NCBI GenBank assembly: GCA_021845155.1
Contig: JAKBSB010000006.1
Location: 1-18,155 of the forward strand
Direction of reading: 5' to 3'
DNA length: 18,155 bases
Source of the DNA: Thermoplasmata archaeon
GTDB lineage: Archaea > Thermoplasmatota > Thermoplasmata > Thermoplasmatales > Thermoplasmataceae
In this document: piece after piece, positions 8,521 to 14,947 of the stretch
Layout of the letters: each line of letters starts with the position of its first letter
How positions within the stretch are numbered: the first letter of the stretch is position 1
Position numbers and translations under genes: made by a program
Notes under the pieces: model-generated
Told to the model about the DNA's origin: nothing
The model's input: only the letters and a program-made list of their open reading frames with translations
Database searches by the model: none

Positions 8521-8528
8521 TTATAAAC
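8521..8528 (-). promoter_or_regulatory. TATA box for the GltD-like gene
   Basis: GTTTATAA on the minus strand, centred about 38 bases before the ATG at 8486, predicting a short leader. It lies in the 101-base spacer after the encapsulin gene, so this gene has its own promoter. Confidence 0.5.
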
Positions 8529-8587
8529 ATTTTTTAGTTCAGAACCCTAAAATATTGCACTTTGTCCAGTCCTGGTACACCTGCAAA

Positions 8588-9595
8588 TTATTTTGGCTTC
8601 CATGACATTCTTACTGCAGAGTTTGTATCAAACAGCATTGGTGCAAGCTTTGCATATATCAGGTAGTGATCTGATGAAACATCTTCCCTGATCCTGCGTA
8701 TCTCCGGGAAGGTTCTGACAAATACCCTGAAAGAACCTCTGGCCAGGAGCAGAAACTGTGCATCCTTGATCAACGGCGTAACATTTATTGATTCCACCAG
8801 GTGGCTTACCATGTCCATTTCAGTCTGCCCTGTTGATTCAACTTCCCTCACAAGCATATCGTATGCAGTTGACGACATGATCAGTTCCGGTTTTTCATTA
8901 TACCCCGAATCAGAAAGGAATTCTATTGCTTTCACCACATCTTTAGCAACATTTCCTGATTTTGACCAGTCGCCCGGTTTTATGTCCGTGGCCCTTTTCA
9001 AAAGTGATAGTTCGTGATCCGAAATGATGATTTTATTGACACCTGCATCAAATTTTCTCAGGGCCATTTCTTCTTCCATTTTTTTATACAGGCTGTCCCA
9101 GTGTCTCTGAACTTCGTATTCTACTGAAAGCTGTGAGAGCGGGATTATCTTCTGACTATCTTCCGGCAATGGCAACCCATCCTGGGACCATCTTATTTCC
9201 TCAACGTGAGTCGTGTAGTGAAGGTTAAATGGACTCGGCTCTGGTTCTCTTTTGCCCTTTGATTCAGAAATCTCCTTCGGTTTAAGTTCCAGCGGGAACT
9301 CCTGCTGTTTGCCAAGAAGGTCTGATGCCTCCTTCCACCCACTACTGATTTTTTCAAAATCGCCAGGAACGTATTCATACATGAGTCTCATGAATTCCCC
9401 GAAATGCGTGACTTCCTCCTTTGCAATATCCTCATGCACTTTCTTGAATGATCCGTCAGGCATGAGTTTTGACTGCTGAAGGTAAAAATTGATTGCGTCC
9501 AGTTCTGCAGCAAGAGCAAGCCTTATTGATCTTGATATTTCCTCGTTGTCCAGTGTCTTTGTCCTTTCCAGTTCTGAGGGATCTTTTGAAAACAT
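8588..9595 (-). CDS. Encapsulin shell protein fused to an N-terminal ferritin-like domain
   Basis: Predicted to assemble an HK97-fold protein nanocompartment that stores iron. It has 335 residues in two parts. Residues about 17-95 form a ferritin-like helical pair. AAELDAINFY gives Glu-31, and AKEEVTHFGEF gives Glu-61 and His-64; the spacing is that of the di-iron site in encapsulated ferritins. A charged, Pro-rich linker follows (about 96-120). The rest fits Thermotoga-type encapsulin: an IPLSQLSVEYEV strand followed by a conserved Trp (E-loop region), a helical stretch ending in a short G-V-N-K turn, the IMSSTAYDML A-domain core, and a C-terminal strand ending NSAVRMSWKPK. The architecture and size match the fused P. 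furiosus protein (about 345 residues). Shell and cargo are therefore one polypeptide, and no separate targeting peptide is needed. It is monocistronic: its own TATA-like box and inverted repeat lie upstream. Confidence 0.9.
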   Translation of the reverse strand: MFSKDPSELERTKTLDNEEISRSIRLALAAELDAINFYLQQSKLMPDGSFKKVHEDIAKEEVTHFGEFMRLMYEYVPGDFEKISSGWKEASDLLGKQQEFPLELKPKEISESKGKREPEPSPFNLHYTTHVEEIRWSQDGLPLPEDSQKIIPLSQLSVEYEVQRHWDSLYKKMEEEMALRKFDAGVNKIIISDHELSLLKRATDIKPGDWSKSGNVAKDVVKAIEFLSDSGYNEKPELIMSSTAYDMLVREVESTGQTEMDMVSHLVESINVTPLIKDAQFLLLARGSFRVFVRTFPEIRRIREDVSSDHYLIYAKLAPMLFDTNSAVRMSWKPK

Positions 9596-9599
9596 AAAT

Positions 9600-9612
9600 G
9601 ATAATTGTTATC
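9600..9612. promoter_or_regulatory. Inverted repeat in the encapsulin promoter, possible iron-responsive operator
   Basis: GATAA-ttg-TTATC, a perfect 5+3+5 inverted repeat between the TATA-like box (9616-9623) and the start codon at 9595. Read on the minus strand and extended, it resembles the classic Fur box at 13 of 19 positions by eye. Short AT-rich repeats arise easily by chance, so this remains a candidate. Confidence 0.35.
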
Positions 9613-9615
9613 GAC

Positions 9616-9623
9616 TACTTAAG
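9616..9623 (-). promoter_or_regulatory. TATA-like box for the encapsulin gene
   Basis: CTTAAGTA on the minus strand, centred about 24-25 bases before the ATG at 9595, compatible with a leaderless transcript. Confidence 0.4.
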
Positions 9624-9656
9624 CATTGAAGAAAAATAGTTATGTTTCCATACAGA

Positions 9657-10058
9657 TCAGAAATGCACAAAAACTGGTACAACAAGCATAGCGAACAGGA
9701 GATCAAAGAGGACAATACAGCTTAGGAGGATGTATAGCCAGTTCTTCTCAATGTAGAATGAGATGAGCGCCGTTACCACAACAGTGATTGGAGTAAATAT
9801 AAGTATCCATAGACCCAATGTGACGAAATAAACACCATCAAGAGTCACCAGACCATGAGGTATATTTCCGAGGTGTATAAGATTGGAGCTAAGTGTCGCA
9901 CTGCTATTGTAATAATCCGAGATGAATTTTATGGATTCCCCATCGGAACCCCCTTTTACAAATATTATTACTATTCCTGCTATGATAAGAGTTATGCTGG
10001 TGATAACTCCTGCTTTCAGAATCCAGCTGGTGACCAGGTCTCTATTAAAGTCTTTCAT
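9657..10058 (-). CDS. DUF1634 family membrane protein
   Basis: A small integral membrane protein of 133 residues, with three predicted helices (about 16-35, 75-98 and 107-130) and a polar extracytoplasmic loop after the first. It resembles the DUF1634 family, whose members in my recollection are often encoded beside TauE/SafE permeases; the function is unknown. Here it overlaps the permease gene by 14 bases. The two are therefore translationally coupled, and the proteins may work as one unit, with DUF1634 as an accessory subunit. The start MKDFNRD lies inside the permease 3' end. I see no catalytic residues or cofactor motif. Confidence 0.75.
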   Translation of the reverse strand: MKDFNRDLVTSWILKAGVITSITLIIAGIVIIFVKGGSDGESIKFISDYYNSSATLSSNLIHLGNIPHGLVTLDGVYFVTLGLWILIFTPITVVVTALISFYIEKNWLYILLSCIVLFDLLFAMLVVPVFVHF

Positions 10059-11025
10059 GTTTCGCCTCCCTTAAATTTTTAACATACAGGGCTATTATCA
10101 TCACAAATGCCAGAACCACTGAGATAATGAACTGGTAGATAGTATGTATGGGTAACACGTGAATGATGTAAAACCCTTTCTGGACCATTTCTATTCCCAG
10201 GAAAGACAGGATTCCGAAGAATATCCACCGGATATTCTTGTTTGTTATCCTTACAAGTATTTTTGCACCGAAGAAAGCACCTATCAGTACTCCAATTGCA
10301 GTTGCTGCTGCCAGGAAGATCTGTATGAAACCGTTATACCAGTATATTGAGCTGCCAGTGGCAGCAGTTATGCCAATCATGAAGTTACTCGTGGTTGTGG
10401 TGACTTTCATAGGAAGATTCATAGCCCAGTCCATTCCGAGAACCTTAAGGGCACCACTCCCTATTCCAAGTAATCCCGACATAACTCCAGCAAAGAACAT
10501 TACAACCTCCCCAAGCCACCATCTGACACCATTGTATTTCATGTCTCTTTTCAGTCTTGCGTCATAGTACTGGCCTGAAAGCTGGAATAACCTGGTCGAC
10601 CAGTCGGGCTCCTTATGCATTGGTTCCTCGTATTTTCCCCTTTTAATTGTCGGGATCAGAGATGTGAGGAGCACTATTCCAAATATAATATAGATAACCC
10701 AGGACAGATTATCTTTATCCAGGAAGACCACTGTGATCGAACCGACAATAGCTCCGAGAGTAGTTGCCACCTCGAGACCAACTCCTATTTTTATATTAGC
10801 AATTTTCTCTTTGGTATATGCACTTGCTGATCCAGCAGATGTTGCAATAGTCGATATAAGACTAGCGCCTGTTGCAAAGATAATAGGGACACCGTAAAAG
10901 AGAGTTAGAAGTGGAACCAGTACTGTACCTCCTCCCAGGCCTGTCAATGACCCGAGGAGACCTGCAAAAATTCCCCCAAATACTATCTCTATGAATCTTA
11001 AAAGAATGAGCAATATTGCAGACAT
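10045..11025 (-). CDS. TauE/SafE family permease (DUF81)
   Basis: A polytopic membrane protein of 326 residues in the sulfite/organosulfonate exporter family, which includes TauE, SafE, CysZ-like and other anion carriers. It has the two-fold repeat of the family: an N-terminal half opening with AGLLGSLTGLGGGTVLVPLL, and a second half with AGVMSGLLGIGSGALKV, each followed by a threonine/serine-rich helix. A charged cytoplasmic loop of about 50 residues joins the halves (around 125-175). About eight membrane segments are expected. The substrate cannot be read from sequence; sulfite, sulfoacetate or other small anions would suit a sulfur-rich acidic habitat. The TATA box at 11051-11058 sits about 29 bases before the ATG. 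The gene is divergent from pdxS and followed by the overlapping DUF1634 gene. Confidence 0.85.
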   Translation of the reverse strand: MSAILLILLRFIEIVFGGIFAGLLGSLTGLGGGTVLVPLLTLFYGVPIIFATGASLISTIATSAGSASAYTKEKIANIKIGVGLEVATTLGAIVGSITVVFLDKDNLSWVIYIIFGIVLLTSLIPTIKRGKYEEPMHKEPDWSTRLFQLSGQYYDARLKRDMKYNGVRWWLGEVVMFFAGVMSGLLGIGSGALKVLGMDWAMNLPMKVTTTTSNFMIGITAATGSSIYWYNGFIQIFLAAATAIGVLIGAFFGAKILVRITNKNIRWIFFGILSFLGIEMVQKGFYIIHVLPIHTIYQFIISVVLAFVMIIALYVKNLREAKHERL

Positions 11026-11050
11026 GTTATTGTGTGGGATTGCAAGAAGA

Positions 11051-11058
11051 TATAAATT
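11051..11058 (-). promoter_or_regulatory. TATA box for the TauE/DUF1634 operon
   Basis: AATTTATA on the minus strand, centred about 29 bases before the ATG at 11025, predicting a leaderless transcript. Confidence 0.6.
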
Positions 11059-11126
11059 AATAATGGATGGATTTTACCAATTATGGGTATATTACAATAT
11101 CAGTTTTCGCTTTTGCAACACGAATG

Positions 11127-11142
11127 TATATATATTTTTTAA
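11127..11142 (+). promoter_or_regulatory. TATA region for pdxS
   Basis: TATATATATTTTTTAA. The segment at 11131-11138 is centred 28 bases before the ATG at 11163, which supports that start over the ATGs at 11151 and 11154. Confidence 0.55.
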
Positions 11143-11162
11143 CGATTTGAATGATGGTTCCT

Positions 11163-12173
11163 ATGTCCCAGGATATTTCAAAATTAAGGTTCGGTAATGA
11201 GTTACTCAAACGTGGTTTTGCCAGGATGACAAAAGGCGGGGTCATAATGGATGTAACAACCGCAGAACAGGCAAAAATAGCTGAGCAGGCTGGTTCAGTT
11301 GCCGTAATGGCTCTGGAGAGAGTCCCGGCAGATATCAGGGCTGCCGGAGGGGTGGCAAGAATGGCAGATCCAAAGAAAATTCGTGAAATTATGGAGGCGG
11401 TAAGCATCCCTGTGATGGCGAAAGTTCGGATTGGACACGTTACAGAAGGATATGTGCTCCAGGAACTTGGAGTTGACATGCTGGACGAAAGTGAAGTCCT
11501 CACTCCCGCAGATCCTTTTTTCCATATTTTCAAAGAAGAATATAAAGTTCCTGTTGTATGCGGTGCAAGGACCCTACCAGAGGCAGCCAGAAGAATCTTT
11601 GAAGGTGCTGCAATGATAAGAACCAAAGGGGAAGCGGGTACCGGAAATGTAATTGAGGCGGTAAGGCACATCAGGATGGTAAATGAAGGCATTAAAACAT
11701 TAAGGAGACTCAATGACGAGGAGATAAAAAGAGCTGCTGCAAACATGTCTCAAAGTTATACTATTCTCAGGAAGGAAACTTCAAGCAACCTGTTTGAGGA
11801 TGACACATTTCTGCCCGATAATGACCTTTATTATGGCATTTCCCAGGATAAAATAATTTCGGGAATTACAAAGATTTTAAAGGAGATTAAAAGAATGGGG
11901 CGGCTGCCTGTAGTTAACTTCGCAGCTGGGGGAGTCGCAACTCCTGCAGATGGAGCACTGATGATGAAGCTTGGCATGGATGGCGTCTTTGTCGGAAGCG
12001 GCATATTCAAGTCTCCAGACCCGAAAAAGATGGCAGCAGCGGTTGTGGAAGCCGTCGAGAACTTTGAGGATTACAAAATAATCGGTGAAGTATCCAGCGG
12101 ACTTTCCGGAATGGCTGGAACAGATATTGATTCCATTCCAAAGGAATCAAGGCTTCAAGAAAGAGGATGGTAG
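11163..12173 (+). CDS. pdxS: Pyridoxal 5'-phosphate synthase, synthase subunit PdxS
   Basis: Makes pyridoxal 5'-phosphate directly from ribose 5-phosphate, glyceraldehyde 3-phosphate and ammonia, the ammonia coming from the PdxT glutaminase. The (beta/alpha)8 barrel has 336 residues. KGGVIMDV contains Asp-30, VMAKVRIGH has the Schiff-base Lys-87, and TKGEAGTGN has the second Lys-155. These correspond to the known Asp-24/Lys-81/Lys-149 set of Bacillus PdxS with an offset of 6. An insertion of about 35-40 residues after the EAVRHIR helix explains the extra length over the bacterial 294 residues and is typical of several archaeal PdxS proteins. Three ATGs (11151, 11154, 11163) compete; I chose 11163 from the TATA spacing and because [11 protein letters not shown] resembles family openings. 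pdxT is not in this window. The downstream DUF92 gene begins at or across its stop codon. Confidence 0.94.
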   Translation: MSQDISKLRFGNELLKRGFARMTKGGVIMDVTTAEQAKIAEQAGSVAVMALERVPADIRAAGGVARMADPKKIREIMEAVSIPVMAKVRIGHVTEGYVLQELGVDMLDESEVLTPADPFFHIFKEEYKVPVVCGARTLPEAARRIFEGAAMIRTKGEAGTGNVIEAVRHIRMVNEGIKTLRRLNDEEIKRAAANMSQSYTILRKETSSNLFEDDTFLPDNDLYYGISQDKIISGITKILKEIKRMGRLPVVNFAAGGVATPADGALMMKLGMDGVFVGSGIFKSPDPKKMAAAVVEAVENFEDYKIIGEVSSGLSGMAGTDIDSIPKESRLQERGW

Positions 12174-12233
12174 AACAACATAACCATTATTTTTGCAGTT
12201 TCTATAATTCTGGGACTAATAATCCTGTTCGTT

Positions 12234-12905
12234 GTGTCACAGGTTCTAAAAATATTTGACCTGAAGGGAAGTCTTGCCGCCCTAGTTGTAGGTCTTATTA
12301 TAGTATTTTTTGGATCACTGCAATGGCTCATACTGCTCATAGTTTTTGCAGTAACTTCGCATTTTGCAACAAAAGCCATGTTTGACATGAAAAAGGCAAA
12401 AAAGCTGCAGGAGGGAGAGCAGGGGGAGAGATCAACCTCAAATGTATTTTATGCCGGCGTTATTGGCCTTGCTCTGGCATGTATAAACTTTGCCCATACC
12501 TTACTTCATTCCGCCCCTTTTGGATATTTTGAACTATTTGCAGTATCGTTTTCAGTGATAAACTCCGATACCTTTGCATCAGAGCTTGGGGTTGTAGATA
12601 AGCGTGTCTATATGATTACAACAATGAAACGGGCAAATCCAGGCATAAATGGAGGAATTTCATTGACTGGTGAGATTGCCGCATTATGCGGAGCTCTCAT
12701 AATAGGAGTTTCATATAGCATTCTGGCACTGGGCAGCTTGAGAGTCCTTCCTATCGTGTTTGTAACAGGAATGGGTTTCCTCGGCTGCCAGGTTGATAGT
12801 GTTTTAGGTGCGCTGTTTGAGAACCGTGGCAAGATGTCTAAGGGAGAGGTTAATTTCTTTGCCTCATTTGTTTCTGTTGTAGTATCGGCCATATTGCTTC
12901 TCTAA
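12234..12905 (+). CDS. DUF92 family integral membrane protein, 5' end uncertain
   Basis: A polytopic membrane protein of at least 223 residues. The FDLKGSLAALVVGLIIV opening, the NSDTFASELGVV segment (about residues 105-116) and the GGISLTGEIAALCG stretch (about 138-151) are marks of DUF92 (COG1836). A eukaryotic relative (TMEM19/VTE6) and plant work suggest phytyl-phosphate kinase or related isoprenoid chemistry; whether this protein does that is unknown. The GTG at 12234 is the only conventional start in frame. However, the frame stays open back to the pdxS stop at 12171-12173 and encodes a clear hydrophobic helix (IIFAVSIILGLIILFVVS) that fits the family's first membrane segment. The real start is therefore probably upstream: from a non-standard codon, or from the ATG at 12167, which is one frame off. 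No terminator stronger than a T5 run at 12937 is visible. Confidence 0.8.
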   Translation: MSQVLKIFDLKGSLAALVVGLIIVFFGSLQWLILLIVFAVTSHFATKAMFDMKKAKKLQEGEQGERSTSNVFYAGVIGLALACINFAHTLLHSAPFGYFELFAVSFSVINSDTFASELGVVDKRVYMITTMKRANPGINGGISLTGEIAALCGALIIGVSYSILALGSLRVLPIVFVTGMGFLGCQVDSVLGALFENRGKMSKGEVNFFASFVSVVVSAILLL

Positions 12906-13204
12906 AGCGGGATGAATCCACATATCAGGTATTGATGTTTTTCTTCGCCATAATTGATAATGGGACATGATAAATCAATTCGGGATTTCCCTGCCAGAAT
13001 AACCTAAATCTCTTTCATCCAGCCATTTTGCATAGATCTATCTGCAATTCTCAGGGAACGGATGAGAACAATTCCGACATTGAATATGATCTGCGCAAGA
13101 CACCGATTAAATAGTAAATATAGTCACATTTAACTTTCCAATGAGAATACTAAAAAAATAGTGATTGTTTTGAACTATGTTTATAAAAAATTGGTACAAA
13201 ACCA
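12906..13204. other. Spacer between convergent genes with no gene found
   Basis: 299 bases between the DUF92 stop and the end of the respiratory operon. I find no ORF above about six codons, no tRNA and no convincing C/D-box guide RNA (no CTGA D box). AT-rich stretches near 13104-13121 and 13180-13194 could be TATA-like, but nothing identifiable follows them. It probably holds the 3' ends and terminators of both flanking units. Confidence 0.5.
13152..13158 (-). terminator. T-tract terminator of the respiratory operon
   Basis: Seven Ts on the minus strand about 50 bases past the last stop codon, preceded by a T6 run (13186-13191). Archaeal termination commonly uses such T-tracts without a hairpin. 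Confidence 0.5.
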
Positions 13205-13735
13205 TCAGGTGGGGAAATTAAGTGTAAACGTTACTTCCTGCTGAAGAGGGGCATTATAAGTTGGTGTGACGTATACAAGAACAGTATCCACCTTTGGCAG
13301 TTTGCTGTCGTTTTTCAAGATTGAAACTGCGTTCTGATTTACCAGGAACTGCAGGGAAACTGTCTGGTTCTTGATATTCCTTTGGAAAGGAGTCGCTGAC
13401 AGATTAAATTGGGTGCTGCTGTTTACCGTTAAAATCGGGATTGAGATTGTTGAATTAGTCACATTTAAGTTAAATGGAACAGTAGGAAGTGATCCAAGGC
13501 TGATTATAAAACCATTCTGGTTTGTCTGTACTGTGAAATTGTAATAAAAGCATGTAGTGCTGTTAGTTATATTAAATGTAGGGCCATTTTCGTTGCTTAT
13601 TGTCAATAGTGGATTGTCTGCATTGTAATTGATGTGATCAGATGCGACCACCCCTATTGAAACTCCAACCAATATTACCACAATAGCGATCACTGCAGCA
13701 ATGACGTCATTCTTTCTTATCTGTGGTTTCTCCAT
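13205..13735 (-). CDS. N-terminally anchored, sequon-rich exported protein
   Basis: I do not recognise the family. It has 176 residues. A short basic N-terminus (MEKPQIRKND) is followed by one hydrophobic helix (about 11-31), then an outside domain of about 145 residues rich in beta-forming Val, Ile, Thr, Asn and Phe. I count nine Asn-X-Ser/Thr sequons (for example NIT, NST, NFT, NVT, NLS, NQT), suggesting heavy N-glycosylation at the cell surface. It contains one Cys and no CxxCH haem motif or blue-copper ligand pattern. It starts on the base after the upstream stop (TAAATG) with GGTGA 5 bases before the ATG, so the two are translationally coupled. As the last gene of the Rieske/cytochrome b operon it may be an accessory subunit of that complex on the acidic outer face. 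Confidence 0.8.
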   Translation of the reverse strand: MEKPQIRKNDVIAAVIAIVVILVGVSIGVVASDHINYNADNPLLTISNENGPTFNITNSTTCFYYNFTVQTNQNGFIISLGSLPTVPFNLNVTNSTISIPILTVNSSTQFNLSATPFQRNIKNQTVSLQFLVNQNAVSILKNDSKLPKVDTVLVYVTPTYNAPLQQEVTFTLNFPT

Positions 13736-14206
13736 TTAGCTCACCTTTACCAGCATAATCGTTGCAATTGCCCCGTAATGGCCAGAGTATAAATTCAGTT
13801 CAACTGTAGTGTTGCTGAATGTATTATTGGAAATAACTGCACTGTTAAGTGCAAGATCAATAGGAATTGCCTTCGCGGCGAAATTTATACTTGCGTTATA
13901 AGCCTTGGCAACTGATACAATAGTTGAATTGCTGAACTCAAAAGTACCTGGAACTACTGCGAGAGTTAATGAAGATAGTGTTGATGAAAAGGATACATTT
14001 GCATCAACTGTTGTGGTTGACCCCGTTATATTTACCACCAGTGTCTGGCTTGTTGCATTATAATATGAGTTGGACGGGCCTGTAATTCCAGTTATGGCTA
14101 TTGGATCTGAACTGCTCTTAATTACGTGAGGCAGGCTTGCAGTCCCCCCAATAATTATTATGAAAATAATTGCGTAACCTATCCATCCTTTCACGTTGCT
14201 TTCCAT
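13736..14206 (-). CDS. Second N-terminally anchored, sequon-rich exported protein
   Basis: Unrecognised family, 156 residues. An N-terminal hydrophobic helix (about 7-25, GWIGYAIIFIIIIGGTASL) is followed by a Ser/Thr/Val-rich domain predicted to be mostly beta strand. Seven Asn-X-Ser/Thr sequons are visible (NAT, NIT, NVS, NST, NAS, NNT, NTT). There are no cysteines and no recognisable metal or haem ligands. It shares layout with its downstream partner (single anchor plus glycosylated beta domain) but not obvious sequence identity. A strong Shine-Dalgarno sequence lies 6 bases before the ATG. Membership of the respiratory operon suggests a role beside Rieske/cytochrome b, for example in assembly, shielding, or docking of an electron acceptor. 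This is inference from position only. Confidence 0.8.
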   Translation of the reverse strand: MESNVKGWIGYAIIFIIIIGGTASLPHVIKSSSDPIAITGITGPSNSYYNATSQTLVVNITGSTTTVDANVSFSSTLSSLTLAVVPGTFEFSNSTIVSVAKAYNASINFAAKAIPIDLALNSAVISNNTFSNTTVELNLYSGHYGAIATIMLVKVS

Positions 14207-14212
14207 TAACCA

Positions 14213-14218
14213 ATCACC
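14213..14218 (-). promoter_or_regulatory. Shine-Dalgarno fixing the start at 14206
   Basis: GGTGAT on the minus strand, part of the GGAGGTGATC anti-SD complement, with 6 bases to the ATG. The strong SD on an internal operon gene contrasts with the leaderless first genes. Confidence 0.6.
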
Positions 14219-14254
14219 TTCTTCAATTGCGTCAAATTCAACCTCTGGTAAGTA

Positions 14255-14947
14255 TTAGATTCCATCTGCAGTCACCTCTTTATCATTTCTGATTTTTTGA
14301 ATTTCAGAATACAGAAACGTAGCCCTTTCATGATCCAAAACTCCCTTAAGATTCACCACGGAAGAATTTCTCCTTTCCGGATATGGGTAGCCCTCTTCCT
14401 GGTGTATTATTTTCAGAGATTCCTGGAGGTATGTTTCATCTTCAGGAATTAAATGATCTGTATTTTCATTCTCTACCGCTTTTGAGAGTCTGAATTTCCT
14501 GAATCTTTGAGAGGTCAGCGAGCCCCCAAGTTTGAAGTTATACCCTTTGTCAACTCCAAGGCTAAACCCTTTCTTGGATATAATAAGGTCACAGAGCAAG
14601 GCAATTTCGTACCCTTCATTTATGGCGTCCCCATTAAGCAGGGCAAATATGGGCTTTTTCAATGAACTAACTAATGTAGCCAGGGATGTGCAGGCATCCA
14701 GGAATTCTCCCTTTTCTTCCTGAGATCCGGTCATTTCAATACCCTTGCAGAAAATGTTGTTCATGCCCGTAATAGCTATAGATTTAACATTTTTATCCAC
14801 AGATGCAATGCTGAGGGCGGTTAACAGTTCCTCGATGCCTCTAACTCCTATAAGCCCCCTGGAGTTTGTTCTCAGAACTATGACCCCAACATTTTCTTCC
14901 TGCCAGAAACTTATCTGGTTATAACCCTGAACCCTGATATTACTCAT
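14255..14947 (-). CDS. Degenerate enoyl-CoA hydratase/isomerase (crotonase-fold) protein
   Basis: A 230-residue protein with the crotonase layout. SIAITGMNNIFCKGIEM (about 57-72) aligns with the first oxyanion-hole segment. KPIFALLNGDAINEGYEIAL followed by LCD (about 98-120) aligns with the second, placing Glu-114 where rat enoyl-CoA hydratase has Glu-144. The usual Gly-Gly-Gly before it is Asn-Glu-Gly, and the P-E containing the second catalytic Glu is replaced by V-D (about 132-133). Hydratase activity is therefore doubtful; it could be another crotonase-type reaction or a non-catalytic subunit. The ATG at 14947 overlaps the cytochrome b stop by 8 bases (ATGAGTAA). A start at 14980 would add 11 residues but overlap more. 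Its place inside a Rieske/cytochrome b operon is unusual. Confidence 0.75.
   Translation of the reverse strand: MSNIRVQGYNQISFWQEENVGVIVLRTNSRGLIGVRGIEELLTALSIASVDKNVKSIAITGMNNIFCKGIEMTGSQEEKGEFLDACTSLATLVSSLKKPIFALLNGDAINEGYEIALLCDLIISKKGFSLGVDKGYNFKLGGSLTSQRFRKFRLSKAVENENTDHLIPEDETYLQESLKIIHQEEGYPYPERRNSSVVNLKGVLDHERATFLYSEIQKIRNDKEVTADGI

Noticed and set aside
8588..9595. Prophage capsid gene
   Set aside because: The HK97-like fold could suggest phage, but there is no portal, terminase, protease or tail gene nearby, and the ferritin-like N-terminal domain marks an encapsulin.
11081..11746. A 221-codon minus-strand ORF opposite pdxS
   Set aside because: It is antisense to the most conserved part of PdxS, with low-complexity Ser/Ala composition typical of shadow frames, and it crosses the divergent promoters.
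11163..12905. PdxS-DUF92 fusion by TAG read-through or pyrrolysine
   Set aside because: The frame is open after the pdxS TAG, but there is no pyrrolysine machinery in view and PdxS is complete at its normal end. A start-site or frameshift problem in DUF92 is simpler.
12950..13130. Possible C/D-box guide RNA in the spacer
   Set aside because: ATGATAA near 12967 and GGATGAG near 13060 vaguely resemble C boxes, but no CTGA D box follows.
13141..13161. Six-codon ORF MRILKK
   Set aside because: Too short to support, lies in A-rich sequence and coincides with the opposite-strand T-tract terminator.
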